Origin: CAWGJF01 sp963715745
GTDB lineage: Bacteria; Bacteroidota; Ignavibacteria; Ignavibacteriales; Ignavibacteriaceae
Reading direction: 5' to 3'
Length of the DNA: 64,000 nt
Assembly: GCA_963715745.1 (NCBI GenBank)
Contig: OY970271.1
Location: 248,001 to 312,000 of the forward strand
Position numbers and translations under genes: made by a program. The first letter of the stretch is position 1; each line of letters opens with the position of its first letter. Shown here one piece after another: positions 45,856 to 55,987 of this stretch. The notes beneath the pieces were generated by a model, which was not told the DNA's origin, did not search any database, and saw only the letters and a list, made by a program, of their open reading frames with translations.

Positions 45856-46584
45856 TTAATGTGGTTTTTTAAGTCTGTCTACTGCTTCGGAAAGTGTTAC
45901 TACTTCAAGATTTCTTTTATGAATTCCGGCAAGCAATTCTCTGAATGCAGACATCCGAAGCATAGTAATAAATGTAGGTTTACCCTCTGTAAATAAATGG
46001 AATCCGAAAATAATTATACTTTCTCCTTCGGTTATTCCGTGCGCAACTCTCATTAATAAAGAATTTCCATCATCATTCTCCTGTGCCTGTACATAGCCAA
46101 GCTTTCCAATATCCAATGGATCCCTGTAACGAACATCTTGAGCTGTTCTTATAATTTCAAAATATTTTAAAATGTATTTATCAATTTCTTTATTTGAGTG
46201 ACCGGCAGGGTACGCAAAGCACCGATGTTGTAGACCATAGCTAACCAACTGTTCATAATTCATTCTGATTTCTGTAAAAGCGCTGTCAAGAGGTATTGTA
46301 GTAAGATTTGCGTGAGTTACAGAATGTCCCCCTGTCTCCCATCCTGCCTGTTCCAATTGACGAGCCTGCTCAAGAGTCATTTTCCCATTAAAATTAATCC
46401 AGCCGGAAGGGTCAAAGCTAACTCCGGGATAACCGTACTTCTGCATTTCAGGAAATGCAAGATTATAAATGCTTTCATGACCATCATCGAATGTTAATAC
46501 AATAAGTGGCGAGTGCGGAGCAACATCACTATCAACAAGTCCACAGCCGGTAATGAAAAGAAATAACCAGAATAGTCTTTTCAT
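45856..46584 (-). CDS. polysaccharide deacetylase lipoprotein (NodB domain)
   Basis: The 242-residue protein has a lipobox (LFLFITGC) and a NodB domain. Motif 1 is LTFDDGHES with the catalytic and metal aspartates. Motif 2 is GGHSVTHANL with the zinc histidines. Motif 3 is near CFAYPAGHSNKEI, with later motifs such as GESIIIFGFHLFTEG. Such enzymes remove acetyl groups from poly-N-acetylglucosamine or peptidoglycan. It begins 3 nt after the stop of the outer-membrane barrel gene, so the pair is one operon, perhaps for exopolysaccharide modification or export. Confidence 0.9.
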   Translation of the reverse strand: MKRLFWLFLFITGCGLVDSDVAPHSPLIVLTFDDGHESIYNLAFPEMQKYGYPGVSFDPSGWINFNGKMTLEQARQLEQAGWETGGHSVTHANLTTIPLDSAFTEIRMNYEQLVSYGLQHRCFAYPAGHSNKEIDKYILKYFEIIRTAQDVRYRDPLDIGKLGYVQAQENDDGNSLLMRVAHGITEGESIIIFGFHLFTEGKPTFITMLRMSAFRELLAGIHKRNLEVVTLSEAVDRLKKPH

Positions 46585-46587
46585 AAT

Positions 46588-47687
46588 TTATTCCCACTTT
46601 CCAAAAACTATTTTGCCTTCCAGTCCAAAGAACAGTATATCGGGTCCAATCTCAGTAAAGATATACCTGACTCTCGGAACAATCCTAATTCCTTCAAAAT
46701 AATTTAAGTAAACAAAAACACCAAGATGTGTTTCCGTATAATTTGCTAATTCAAAAACCTCAGCCTGTATACCCGGGCTGACTAAAGCTGTTATTTTATA
46801 ACTAGCATCAACGCCGCCTCTAAACTCATCGCGGTTTGGTCCAAGATCCATTAATCTTCTGAAAAGTCCCGCTGCACCAAATTCTAGCCGGTCAAATGTT
46901 TTTAAACGTCCTTCGGCAAAAAGAGTCAATTCCCTGAAAGGTTTTGGCTCCTGATCAAAAATATTATACGATATAACCTGGTATCCAAAAAAATTTTAAA
47001 TGATTCTTTTGATTCAATTCCGGTCTGCCAGCCAAATCCATTGTACTGTGGATCCCGCGCAACATAAAGTCCTGATATTTTTGTTTTCCATCCCTGCAGA
47101 AGTTCGATACTGTAACCGGCGCCTCCAACAAAGCTTGCGGTTAAATCCGACCCAAGAAAAATTTCAAAGGAACTTTTATTTGTAATATTTATTTCTGCAT
47201 CAACTCCCCGGAACAAGAAATCATAAATTAATCCCCTGTCCCAAAAAGAACGATCAAAAGCATTGTTGAGATAAAAACTTTTATTGCCGGATTGAATTCT
47301 TTTTTGTCCGAACATCAAAACACCCCATCCATGATTAATATTCACACCAGCTTCATATAATTTAATATCATTAGTTTCGGGTGAATCCTGATCTCTGATT
47401 GCAAAAAATGTTTTGATGTCTTCGTATAGTGAAAAAGATAATCCCAGACGGATATCGGTTTTCCAGAGCTGTGTTGCGCGTGTGAAAAATCCTGATGGGT
47501 GTTGAGGATCAGTTATTTCTGCACCAACAAGGAAATTTGAATTCGTATAAAAAACAGGAGAAGAAAATGGCCGGCTTTTACTGCTGTCAATTTTATCATC
47601 TAAAAAATAATTGTTTCTTTGACAGAGAAACAATCCAGTGGGTCGGAAAATCAACAACAACAAAAAACAGAATGAAGACTTTGACAT
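46588..47687 (-). CDS. outer-membrane beta-barrel protein, one frameshift
   Basis: I start at 47687 (SKSSFCFLLLLIFRPTGLFLCQ), which gives a signal peptide. The frame breaks at the A7 run 46987-46993. One added base joins FKIF to FGYQVISYNIFDQEPKPFRELTLFAEGR and on to the stop at 46588, for about 366 residues. Strands such as INHGWGVLMFGQKRI, FRGVDAEINITNKSSFEIFLGS and the final VRYIFTEIGPDILFFGLEGKIVF fit an integral barrel. It is co-transcribed with the deacetylase, so it may be the export pore for the polysaccharide, which is inference. Confidence 0.75.
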
Positions 47688-48056
47688 CTTAAACTCAGTA
47701 TAATTTATATATTTTAACGTATTCTTTTTAAATTGAAAGAGCAATAACCGGGGGAATTTTTGTTTAGTCTGGATATTTTTTCCATAACCGGAGAATGGCT
47801 TAAGAATCAACCACCCCCGGTTACGGACTTGTCATTTATGAGAGAGAGTATGTGAACAACTATTATGAATTAAATAGGAGGCGCATTTATAGAGAGACAA
47901 TTATCCTGCCAGCAATACTTTTTTTATAAATTCCAGGTTTGTTATGAAATTTAAAGTTTATTTGATATGAGATGTGAAGGATTAAATTCAGCCGACATTA
48001 TTTTCATTTTTCAGCGACAGAGATTTCGGAAAGATTTTATAGCACTAATTCTTTAA

Positions 48057-49574
48057 TCATTTATTTGATGGAAGCGAAACAAAAAAAGTTGATCCTTTAT
48101 CTTTTTTACTTTCCACCCAAATTTTTCCATTCTGCTTTTCAATAAGATCTTTACAGATAAAAAGTCCAAGCCCGGTCCCGCTTTCTTTTTCAGTTCCTTT
48201 AGTCGAATGACTAACATCCATCTTAAATAATTTTTCAAGATTATTTTCATCAATGCCAACACCATTATCTATAATTTTAATTACTACCACATTCTCTTTG
48301 GTTTCGGTCATAGCAGCTATTGTACCGCCCGGTTTAGTAAACTTAATAGCATTGGAAAGGAGATTTCTGAAAACAGTCTCGGTCATTTTCATATCTGCAT
48401 ATACAGTAAGTGCCGGATGCACATTAATAACAAAGTTAATTTGTTTGTTTTTCAGATTTTGATGATAGAGTTTTTCGACATTATGCATTAACGGCAGCAA
48501 GCGAATTTCTTCGGGTTCGAATGACATTTTTCCTGTTTGTATTCTTGACCATTCAAGGAGATTTTCGACAAGCGAATAGGTGCTTTTGGAAGTGCTTGCA
48601 GCCTCAGTAATTATTTCAAGTTTTTCGTCTTCTTCAAGTGTGTCGTAAGATGAAGAAAGAATGTCAAGTATTCCCATCAGCCCCGAAAGCGGACTTCTTA
48701 AATCGTGAGAAATTATTGAAAAGAATTTATCTTTTGTAGCATTAATTTCCATTAGCTCCATATTTATCTTTTTAATTTTTTCTTCGTAATCTTTCTGGGA
48801 TTTAATGCTTGTGCAGGAACCTATAAATCCTATAAAAATATGCTCACGACTGAATCTTGGCACCCCATTAATCATCATCCATTCGTATTCATTATGCTTG
48901 CCAAGAAATCTGAACTCAATTGAAAACGGGTGTCTGTTATTAATTGCTTTCTTGTATTTCTCTAAAAACTTTTCCAGGTCTTCTGGATGAACATTCTTAA
49001 TCCAGTTCATTCCTAACTGTTCACCTAATTCTTTCCCTGAAAAATTCAGCCATACTTTGTTCACAAAACTGAATAACCCTTCAACATCCGATATCCAGAT
49101 CATTACCGGGGCAGTATTTGCCATGTTTTCAAATCTGGCTTCATTGCCTCTTAAAACCTCATCCTTCATTTTTTGAAGTGTTACATCAACAAGTGTTACA
49201 GAACAAACAGTTTTTTTATTTTCTTCAAGAGAAACTGACTTCACTACTGCCAGAGTGTAAATATAATTCTTATCTCTTTTTCTGATTTTAAGATCTTCAA
49301 CTTGGGGATCTTTTATTCCAAATGATTTTTGCACCATTCTTTGAATTGTTTCTTTTTCCCCGGCTTCAATAAGTTCAGAAAAGTAAGTATTAATAAGCTC
49401 CTCTTTATTCCATCCGGTTAATGATGCCCCAATATTGTTTAGTTCTAATATCTTTGCGTCTTTATCCAGCAGAAATAAAGCTGAGGGAAATAATTCGATC
49501 ATTTCTGAAAAAACAGAAGCGTTTTCATTTAATTCAGCAGCTGAAAAGGATTTATTAATCTCGCTCATATTCAA
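48057..49574 (-). CDS. PAS-domain sensor histidine kinase
   Basis: The 505-residue soluble kinase has two PAS domains: about 20-130 (LFPSALFLLDKDAKILELNNIGASLTGWNKEEL) and about 150-265 (MANTAPVMIWISDVEGLFSFVNKVWLNFSG). Next is the HisKA domain with phospho-acceptor histidine in FFSIISHDLRSPLSGL (about 295-305), and an ATPase domain with N box FRNLLSNAIKFT, G1 DNGVGID and G2 GTGLGLFICK. No membrane helix is present, so it senses an internal signal. No response regulator is adjacent. Confidence 0.93.
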   Translation of the reverse strand: MNMSEINKSFSAAELNENASVFSEMIELFPSALFLLDKDAKILELNNIGASLTGWNKEELINTYFSELIEAGEKETIQRMVQKSFGIKDPQVEDLKIRKRDKNYIYTLAVVKSVSLEENKKTVCSVTLVDVTLQKMKDEVLRGNEARFENMANTAPVMIWISDVEGLFSFVNKVWLNFSGKELGEQLGMNWIKNVHPEDLEKFLEKYKKAINNRHPFSIEFRFLGKHNEYEWMMINGVPRFSREHIFIGFIGSCTSIKSQKDYEEKIKKINMELMEINATKDKFFSIISHDLRSPLSGLMGILDILSSSYDTLEEDEKLEIITEAASTSKSTYSLVENLLEWSRIQTGKMSFEPEEIRLLPLMHNVEKLYHQNLKNKQINFVINVHPALTVYADMKMTETVFRNLLSNAIKFTKPGGTIAAMTETKENVVVIKIIDNGVGIDENNLEKLFKMDVSHSTKGTEKESGTGLGLFICKDLIEKQNGKIWVESKKDKGSTFFVSLPSNK

Positions 49575-49999
49575 AATTTTATGCTTATATAAAATTTATT
49601 TCAATAATAAAATACAGAATTATTCTTTTTCTTCACTAACTGTCTTTTTCTTTCAATATTCTGCTTTTTTCACAAAATATAAATTTTTATCCGTATATCA
49701 ATAATCAGTCCGCACAATGATCAATACTGATGATGAAAAAACGAACAAGAATTCTTTGTGTGCCATTTCGCAACAACTTCCTGATTTAGAACATATATCC
49801 TATAACAGAATATCATAAAACTACAATAAAATAACTTACTTTTGCAGGATTTTGAGTTTGGCATTTTCTTAGAACCTATAAAATCCAGAAAAGTAAGATT
49901 TTAACTTATTTTTCAAACTCTTTGATAGGAGTGGAGCTAAAGCTTAAAACTATTTCACTTAACTAAGTCTTAGCACTAACTATCTAAAGGGTTTAGGAC
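49575..49999. other. AT-rich intergenic between divergent units
   Basis: No confident gene is seen; a 32-codon ATG frame at 49717-49815 lacks a ribosome-binding site. Promoters for the kinase (minus) and the lipoprotein operon (plus) must lie here, but no exact TAnnTTTG element was found. Confidence 0.4.
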
Positions 50000-50542
50000 A
50001 TGAAAAAATCATTTCTACTTTTTCTACTTTGCGGAATCACCCTCCTAAGCTGTACCCAAAGTTCTGATGATAATATAGTTTCATCAAATAATTCTGGTGA
50101 CATTTTATATCTTACCTCAGAACAATTTCTAGCTTCAAATAATATAGATGGTATTACCGGTGATGAACTTACCCTAACCCAAAGTTATGTAAACACAACA
50201 GGAAGAAATATCAGCATCACTGCACAGCTTCATATTTTGCCAGACGCGTATTCCGGAATTAAAAACATAACTATGATTGTAGATGCTGAAGACGCCTCCG
50301 TCAGATTCTTTCCGGAAACCATATTTAACAGGGATGTAAGATTAGACCTTACATTCACCGGTTTGGATTTGCACAACCTGGGATTTACAACTTCAGGAAA
50401 TGCTGACTTCGTTTTCTTTAACGATAATGGAACAACTGAAGCAATTGAAAACGAAAGTTCAACAGTAAACATATCTCAAAGTGTGTTGAGTGTTCAAAAT
50501 GCAAAGCTGTACCACTTTTCAAGGTATGGTTGGGTCAGGTAA
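50000..50542 (+). CDS. lipoprotein A, paralogous to the next gene
   Basis: The 180-residue protein has a lipobox (LCGITLLSC) and a single beta-sandwich-like domain (GDELTLTQSYVNTTGRNISITAQLHILPDAYSGIKNITMIVDAEDASVRFFPETIF). It ends in LYHFSRYGWVR, which matches the ending of the next gene (LNHFSRYGFVN). The two proteins share order and motifs and are clearly paralogues. It is the first gene of a run with two TPR genes. Function unknown. Confidence 0.78.
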   Translation: MKKSFLLFLLCGITLLSCTQSSDDNIVSSNNSGDILYLTSEQFLASNNIDGITGDELTLTQSYVNTTGRNISITAQLHILPDAYSGIKNITMIVDAEDASVRFFPETIFNRDVRLDLTFTGLDLHNLGFTTSGNADFVFFNDNGTTEAIENESSTVNISQSVLSVQNAKLYHFSRYGWVR

Positions 50543-50580
50543 ATATAAAAAGCAATTTAATCATTAATGGGAAATATAAA

Positions 50581-51144
50581 ATGAATAAGCTACTAAAAAC
50601 TCTACTTTTTTCACTTGTCCTGTTATTTGGTTGTGAACAGGGAGGGATAGACGTCATCACTGTGCCAGTGGAACCGCTTCATAATCTTAGGATAATCTCT
50701 TTGCCTAGCCCAGCAGGATCAGGTGTAGAGGATCTTCACACTGAAGATAAGTGGATTAATGGAGAGTCAGGCGGTTGGTTTAGTGAACAATTCTCCTATG
50801 AAGGCGGACCCTGGGAAACAGTTAATATCACTTCAACACTTCACTTTCCATCAAACGCATTTTCGGGTTGGAAAGACATTACACAAACATTTAATACTGA
50901 AACGGCAGCTATATCATTCGGCCCCGCAATGCAATTCAATAGTCCCGTTGAATACACGCTGACAATTTATGGTGTTGATTTAACAGGCATTGACCCAAAC
51001 ACTTTAACTTTTGTATACATTGACGGCAACGGGAATATGTATCCCTGTGAATATGAATATGTTACAATGGATTCCAGCACAGGAATGCTGAAAGTTAAGA
51101 ATGCAGAGTTAAATCATTTTTCAAGGTACGGATTTGTTAATTAA
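50581..51144 (+). CDS. lipoprotein B, paralogous to the preceding gene
   Basis: I start at the ATG at 50581 (NKLLKTLLFSLVLLFGC), which gives a lipobox; the longer frame overlaps the previous gene. The 187-residue protein shares the beta-domain pattern of the preceding lipoprotein (VNITSTLHFPSNAFSGWKDITQTFNTETAAISFGPAMQF) and the C-terminal NAELNHFSRYGFVN. The shared HFSRYG ending suggests a conserved binding or anchoring feature. It lies 20 nt before the first TPR gene. Confidence 0.8.
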   Translation: MNKLLKTLLFSLVLLFGCEQGGIDVITVPVEPLHNLRIISLPSPAGSGVEDLHTEDKWINGESGGWFSEQFSYEGGPWETVNITSTLHFPSNAFSGWKDITQTFNTETAAISFGPAMQFNSPVEYTLTIYGVDLTGIDPNTLTFVYIDGNGNMYPCEYEYVTMDSSTGMLKVKNAELNHFSRYGFVN

Positions 51145-51164
51145 TTTTTTCAGAGGGAATAAAA

Positions 51165-52402
51165 ATGCAAAACTTAAATAAAGCATTTGACGTTGACCTG
51201 GAAAGGCTTCTGAAAAAATACTTTGGAGAAAATTGGTTTAACACTGTCTATCTTCGGGAAACTTTAACAAATAAAAATCCCGACGAGGTTTCCGAAAAGA
51301 TTAGTGATTTCTACAAAGATCAACTTAAAATAAACGTTCATAATTATTGTGAACGAATAAAAATTGATAGAACAATCACCTATTCGGAAAAAAATCTGCC
51401 TGATAATAAATTCTGTGAGTTTTTATTGAATCTCGGCAATCTTTGTCTTACTAATGGAAAGCTAACCATTGCCGGTGAAATATTCAGAAAAGCAAATAAC
51501 ACCTCTTCTGATATTTCAATAAAAGCAGAATCCATCCTTGGACTAGCAGAAATTTACAGCAGAAGGGCAGCCTGGTCCAGAAGTTTTAAATTAATTTCAG
51601 AGGCTGAATTACTTTATAAAAATACTGAGGATAAAATTGGCTTAGCTAAGTGTGAAAATATTTTAGGAACGATATACGGTGAAATGGGAGATATTGACAG
51701 TGCAAGAAATCATCTGTTAACCGGCTTGAATCTGATCAATCCAAGTGAAGATCTTGAAATGGTCGCCAAGATTGAAACCAATTTAGGTATAGTTGAAAGC
51801 ATTCTTGGAAACTCACCGGACTCTATCAGACATCTCAATGCAGCTATGAATACTTATAAGCAGCTTAATTATAAAAAGAACGAGGCTGAGGTTAATCTGA
51901 ATATTGGACGGGTTTATATTGAATCCGGAATGCCGGAGGCAGCAGTTACGGTTTTGGATGAAGGAATTGCCCTGGCTAAAGAATACAAATTTATGTCTGT
52001 TCTCTGTCTTTTTTATTTGGCAAAGTCAGAAGCTCTTGTTGCAATGGAAACGTTATACTACGCTGCAGAATTTGCTGATAAAGCTTTAGAATTAAGTCAT
52101 TATCTGGACGATAAACTATCCCTTGCTGACCTGTATCGAGTTAAAGGAATCGTTGAAAGGAAATTAAGAAACTACTCTGCTGCAGAAAATTATTTACTGG
52201 ATAGCTTAAGAATTAACACCACATTAAAAAATGAGATGAACATTGCAGAGACATCTTTTGAGCTTGCGATGCTTTATAAAGAAATGGAAAACTCAAAATC
52301 AAAACAATCATATTTAAAAGATCTCTTGATTATTTCAATCAGATAAGCGCAACTGAAAAAGTTAAAAGAATTCAGGAGCTAATTGGTGCTGAAGCAGCAT
52401 AA
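51165..52402 (+). CDS. TPR-repeat protein A, one frameshift near the end
   Basis: The 393-residue frame ends early (YLKDLLIISIR). One added T near 52321-52323 gives YLKDSLDYFNQISATEKVKRIQELIGAEAA and a stop at 52400-52402. Residues 80-380 are tetratricopeptide repeats of about 40 residues (GLAKCENILGTIYGEMGDIDSARNHL, KIETNLGIVESILGNSPDSIRHL, NEAEVNLNIGRVYIESGMPEAAVTVL). It lacks a signal peptide, so it is cytosolic. It is a paralogue of the next gene. A protein-binding scaffold is likely; the link to the lipoproteins is only positional. Confidence 0.82.
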
Positions 52403-52427
52403 ATAACTATTGGACCAGAGGAAATAA

Positions 52428-53665
52428 ATGGAAGAAAATAACAGTAACACAATGAACGAACTAAAGAATCTTATAGGAAATTATTTTTCCGCACAAGAGG
52501 CAGAAAGCTTTCTTGCTTCACTGGTTAATGAAGTGAATGAGGAATTGGTATCCTATCCAGAATTGGAACAGGAAAGTTTTGCGCTCGATTATCAGCTGCC
52601 AAGCGGTATTGATTACAGAATGTTCATAGATCGCTGCGTGACAAAAAGTGAAGGATTACTTTCTGAGGAAAATTTCTTTGCCCTATTGCTTGGACTATCA
52701 AGGTCTGTTCAGGCTGTGGGTGAAAATGATTTTGCCTTAGAATTAGCGCAGGATCTTTTAAACAGGATAGAATTTAAAAAGAATATGAGCTGCTTAAAGC
52801 AGATACTTTCCTAATGATTTCTAAAATTTACTGGGCACAGGCTTACTGGGAAGATTGTAGTTATTATGTTGATGAGGCGATGAAAATCTTTACGGTTGAT
52901 TCAAATGAATGCGGATTAGCTAAATGTGAAAATATGCTTGGGACTTTATATGGGGAAAAAGGGAATATTAATCTGGCTGAAACTCATTTTGAAAAAGCAT
53001 TAACTCATCTTGCGGGAGATGATGAATCTTCATTGCACTCTATGATTTTAACCAATCTTGGAATTATTAATACGATCCAGGGAGAATACGAAACTTCTAT
53101 ATGGAATTATAAAAATGCTCTTCAAAAGTTTGACAGTCAAAAAGACACCCGTTACATTGCTCGCACCTATCATAATATTGGTATGCTTTATTCAAGAACC
53201 GGTAAATATGATGTGGCATTAGATGAATTCAATAAGTGTATTACTTTATCATTAGATAATAACTATCTGTCAAATTGTGCTGTAGCCTATATCGGTAAAG
53301 CATTTATTTATACGAAGCTAAAAAATTCTGCACTTGCTGATGCATACACTGATAAAGCTTTGGAAATAGCCTGCAGAATTAATGATACCCTTTCAATTGC
53401 CGATGTATATAGGATTAAGGGAATTATTCAGGCAAGTATGGAAAATTTCGAACTTTCTGAAGAAATGTTTGAAAACAGTATACGTCTTAACAGGGATATT
53501 GAAAACAAATTAAATGAAGCAGAAAGCTGTATAGAGCTGGGAAATCTTCTAAAGGAAAGACAAAGAGAAGAAGAATCACAGCATTATTTTCAATCTGCCA
53601 TAAGCTACTTTAAAGACCTCAAAGATAAAAACATTATTGCCGGGCTTGTTGAACAGTACAGCTAA
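52428..53665 (+). CDS. TPR-repeat protein B, one frameshift at an A-run
   Basis: Two frames make one protein of about 412 residues. The first ends at 52814 (LLNRIEFKKNMSCLKQILS). Adding one A to the run at 52776-52780 continues it as EFKKEYELLKADTFLMISKIYWAQAYWEDCSYY. The rest is TPR repeats that closely match the preceding gene (GLAKCENMLGTLYGEKGNINLAETHFEKAL, ILTNLGIINTIQGEYETSIWNY). The start is 26 nt after the repaired end of the first TPR gene. Both are probably co-expressed and may form a complex. Confidence 0.82.
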
Positions 53666-53677
53666 CAGGTATTTTAA

Positions 53678-54865
53678 TTAATATTTCTTTTTAATTTCCT
53701 CTACTTTGTTCCTACTGTAGTCAGAAACACCGACCATTAATCCAGCGGTTACGACAACCGCTCCGACAATTTGTAATGTTGTTACCTCTTTCCCAAACAA
53801 TATCATTATTAGCGGAAGTAAAGCAATATACACGTTTGTATACGGGACCCAAAAATGTGCTGAAAATCTTGATAGCTTAAAGAAACCGAAACTATAAATG
53901 TAGCCGGTAAAACCTGCAGCAATTACAAAAAGAATTGGAAGCCAGTTGTTTGGAATAATGCTTCCGCGAAACAACGCAAAAAAACGATTGTAGTCCGCTG
54001 ATGAAATAATACTTTTAATTTTTGTTTCAACTTCCTGTGGAACCTGATCGGCAAGTATATAATTATTGCTTTCTTGTTTATAAAATTCCAAAAGAAAAGT
54101 TTTGTCAGCCGGGCTTACTTTATCAAGAACTCTGGTTTCAAAAGTTTTAATATCAACACTGTCCGGCATATTTACATTTATCACATTCCCGATTGCCGGA
54201 ACTATTAATATTGCTGCAGATATAAAAACCATTTTCCAGATTTCTCTCCACACAACCAGTGCATTTGGACCAACCCCCTTTAATGCTGTTTGTACAGTTT
54301 TGTTATTTAATACCTGTTGGGAACAAAGACAACAATTAATAATTATTAACCAGATAATTGAAGTTGAATCAAGCGATGTACCCGACCTGGAACCGATTAT
54401 GCCGGGAATATATGGAATTGCAAGACCGAGAATTACAAATGCGACTCCGAACCAATGTTCCTTACGTACCGGTGCATTAAACATTGCTTTGCCAAGGAAA
54501 GGAAGAAAAACAAGATATACGTTCACATAAGGAGCATAAATATGAGGAGAGTAATATCTTGGCAGATAAAAGAACCCAATGTTTTCTATAACCCCGGTGA
54601 ATGCACAAATGATAATTGTAACCAAAGAAAGCATCCCCGGCCAAAGATATTTAATTTCTTTTCCGCGGATCACTTCTGTTATAACTGCAACAACAGCCCA
54701 GGCAAGCTTCGAAATTTCTCTCCACCATGTCATTACCCCCGGGGAAACATCTATTCTTTTCCCGCCTGTATAGTCCGGCTGGTTTCCCATCCAGTTTAAA
54801 ATATATTGTCCGCCTAAGCCGCCGTTGATTATTAGCAGCCAAAGTATAATTAATATCCAGTCCAA
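53678..54865 (-). CDS. EamA/DMT-like membrane transporter with a soluble insert
   Basis: The 395-residue protein has about ten membrane helices in two homologous halves. Each half starts with an IIWLLIINxxLxxQ-type helix and a WREIxKxxW segment, and ends in an EamA-type helix (HWFGVAFVILGLAIPY; LQIVGAVVVTAGLMVGV). Between them, about residues 240-295 form a charged soluble insert (DSVDIKTFETRVLDKVSPADKTFLLEFYKQ) that is unusual for drug/metabolite transporters. It is predicted to be an exporter of small metabolites, but the substrate is unknown. It converges on the TPR operon, ending 12 nt after it. Confidence 0.75.
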   Translation of the reverse strand: MDWILIILWLLIINGGLGGQYILNWMGNQPDYTGGKRIDVSPGVMTWWREISKLAWAVVAVITEVIRGKEIKYLWPGMLSLVTIIICAFTGVIENIGFFYLPRYYSPHIYAPYVNVYLVFLPFLGKAMFNAPVRKEHWFGVAFVILGLAIPYIPGIIGSRSGTSLDSTSIIWLIIINCCLCSQQVLNNKTVQTALKGVGPNALVVWREIWKMVFISAAILIVPAIGNVINVNMPDSVDIKTFETRVLDKVSPADKTFLLEFYKQESNNYILADQVPQEVETKIKSIISSADYNRFFALFRGSIIPNNWLPILFVIAAGFTGYIYSFGFFKLSRFSAHFWVPYTNVYIALLPLIMILFGKEVTTLQIVGAVVVTAGLMVGVSDYSRNKVEEIKKKY

Positions 54866-55245
54866 ATCAGTAAGTTTTCATATAAATATTTAAAACCGTT
54901 GAACTTTTCATCTTAACCAACAACCACCAATATTAAAGAAATATAATCTTCAGTTATAAATATAATTATGGTGTATTTAAAAAGTCGGGACTCAATAAGA
55001 ACAATAACTGATTTATTTGTAATCAGGTGATATTGAATTAAGTTTGGTCGCGAAGAGCTTTGTGATGTAAGTCATTTACTAATACTTATTTGTATTGAAT
55101 AGAACAAACTAACTATTGTAACAACTCACCATCATAAAATATTTTTCTCCCAACAATTTTATTGAATCTGAACATATCCCCCTAACAATTCGTTCAGCAA
55201 ATGAAACAATTTATTTATTATTAAACTTATCAGGAGATAAACTTT
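54866..55245. other. AT-rich intergenic between divergent genes
   Basis: No gene or repeat was recognised. It separates the minus-strand transporter from the cytochrome gene and must hold both promoters. ATCAGGAG precedes the cytochrome start. Confidence 0.4.
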
Positions 55246-55845
55246 ATGTTAACCTCACTCAGATTTATTTATGCTTTAATGGCTATTATATTTTTATCCA
55301 GTCTTTTTATTGCCTGCAACGAAAGCGGTGCCGACACCAAGAAAACAAAAACTTTAACCAAGGAAGAGTTGATTAAAAGAGGAGAATATTTTGTTACCAT
55401 AATGGCCTGTGCAGACTGCCATTCTCCCAAAGTTTTTGGTCCTAATGGTCCTGAACCTGACAAGGAAAGATACTTATCGGGTCATCCTCAAGAAGATAAA
55501 ATTAAAAAAATTGACCCCGGCTTGATTAACAACTGGGCACTATTATCTATGGATGGAACCGTTGCTGTTGGTCCGTGGGGAGTTTCTTTTTCGGCTAATC
55601 TTACCCCGGATGAAACCGGTATTGGAACATGGTCTGAAGAACAATTTGATAAAGCTTTCCGTAAAGGTATGTATAAAGGAATTGAAGGTACCAGAAATCT
55701 GCTGCCGCCAATGCCCTGGCCTGTTTATTCAAACGTAAAAAATGAAGATGTAAAAGCGATATTTTACTATCTGAAAACTCTCAAACCCGTCAGAAATATT
55801 GTCCCCGGGCCTATAGCTCCCGATCAACTGGCTTCGATGAAATAG
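55246..55845 (+). CDS. lipoprotein cytochrome c
   Basis: The 199-residue protein has a lipobox (FLSSLFIAC) and one CXXCH haem site (CADCHSPKVFGPNG). A cytochrome c fold follows, with a methionine ligand probably in LPPMPWPVYS and the final helix DVKAIFYYLKTLKPV. Mono-haem lipoprotein cytochromes of this type pass electrons in the periplasm. It is monocistronic with no oxidase nearby. A link with the ten-haem cytochrome at 18 kb is possible but not supported by context. Confidence 0.88.
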   Translation: MLTSLRFIYALMAIIFLSSLFIACNESGADTKKTKTLTKEELIKRGEYFVTIMACADCHSPKVFGPNGPEPDKERYLSGHPQEDKIKKIDPGLINNWALLSMDGTVAVGPWGVSFSANLTPDETGIGTWSEEQFDKAFRKGMYKGIEGTRNLLPPMPWPVYSNVKNEDVKAIFYYLKTLKPVRNIVPGPIAPDQLASMK

Positions 55846-55987
55846 TAAACTCAAAGTTCTCTAATAAGCCGGCGTTGTATTTTAATGCAATTCCGGCTTA
55901 TGTATTTCTAATCATATTTATTGCATATCATATTTTCACTATTCTCATTAAGTTTTATTTTGATGTTTACAGAATTCTAAATTAGTG

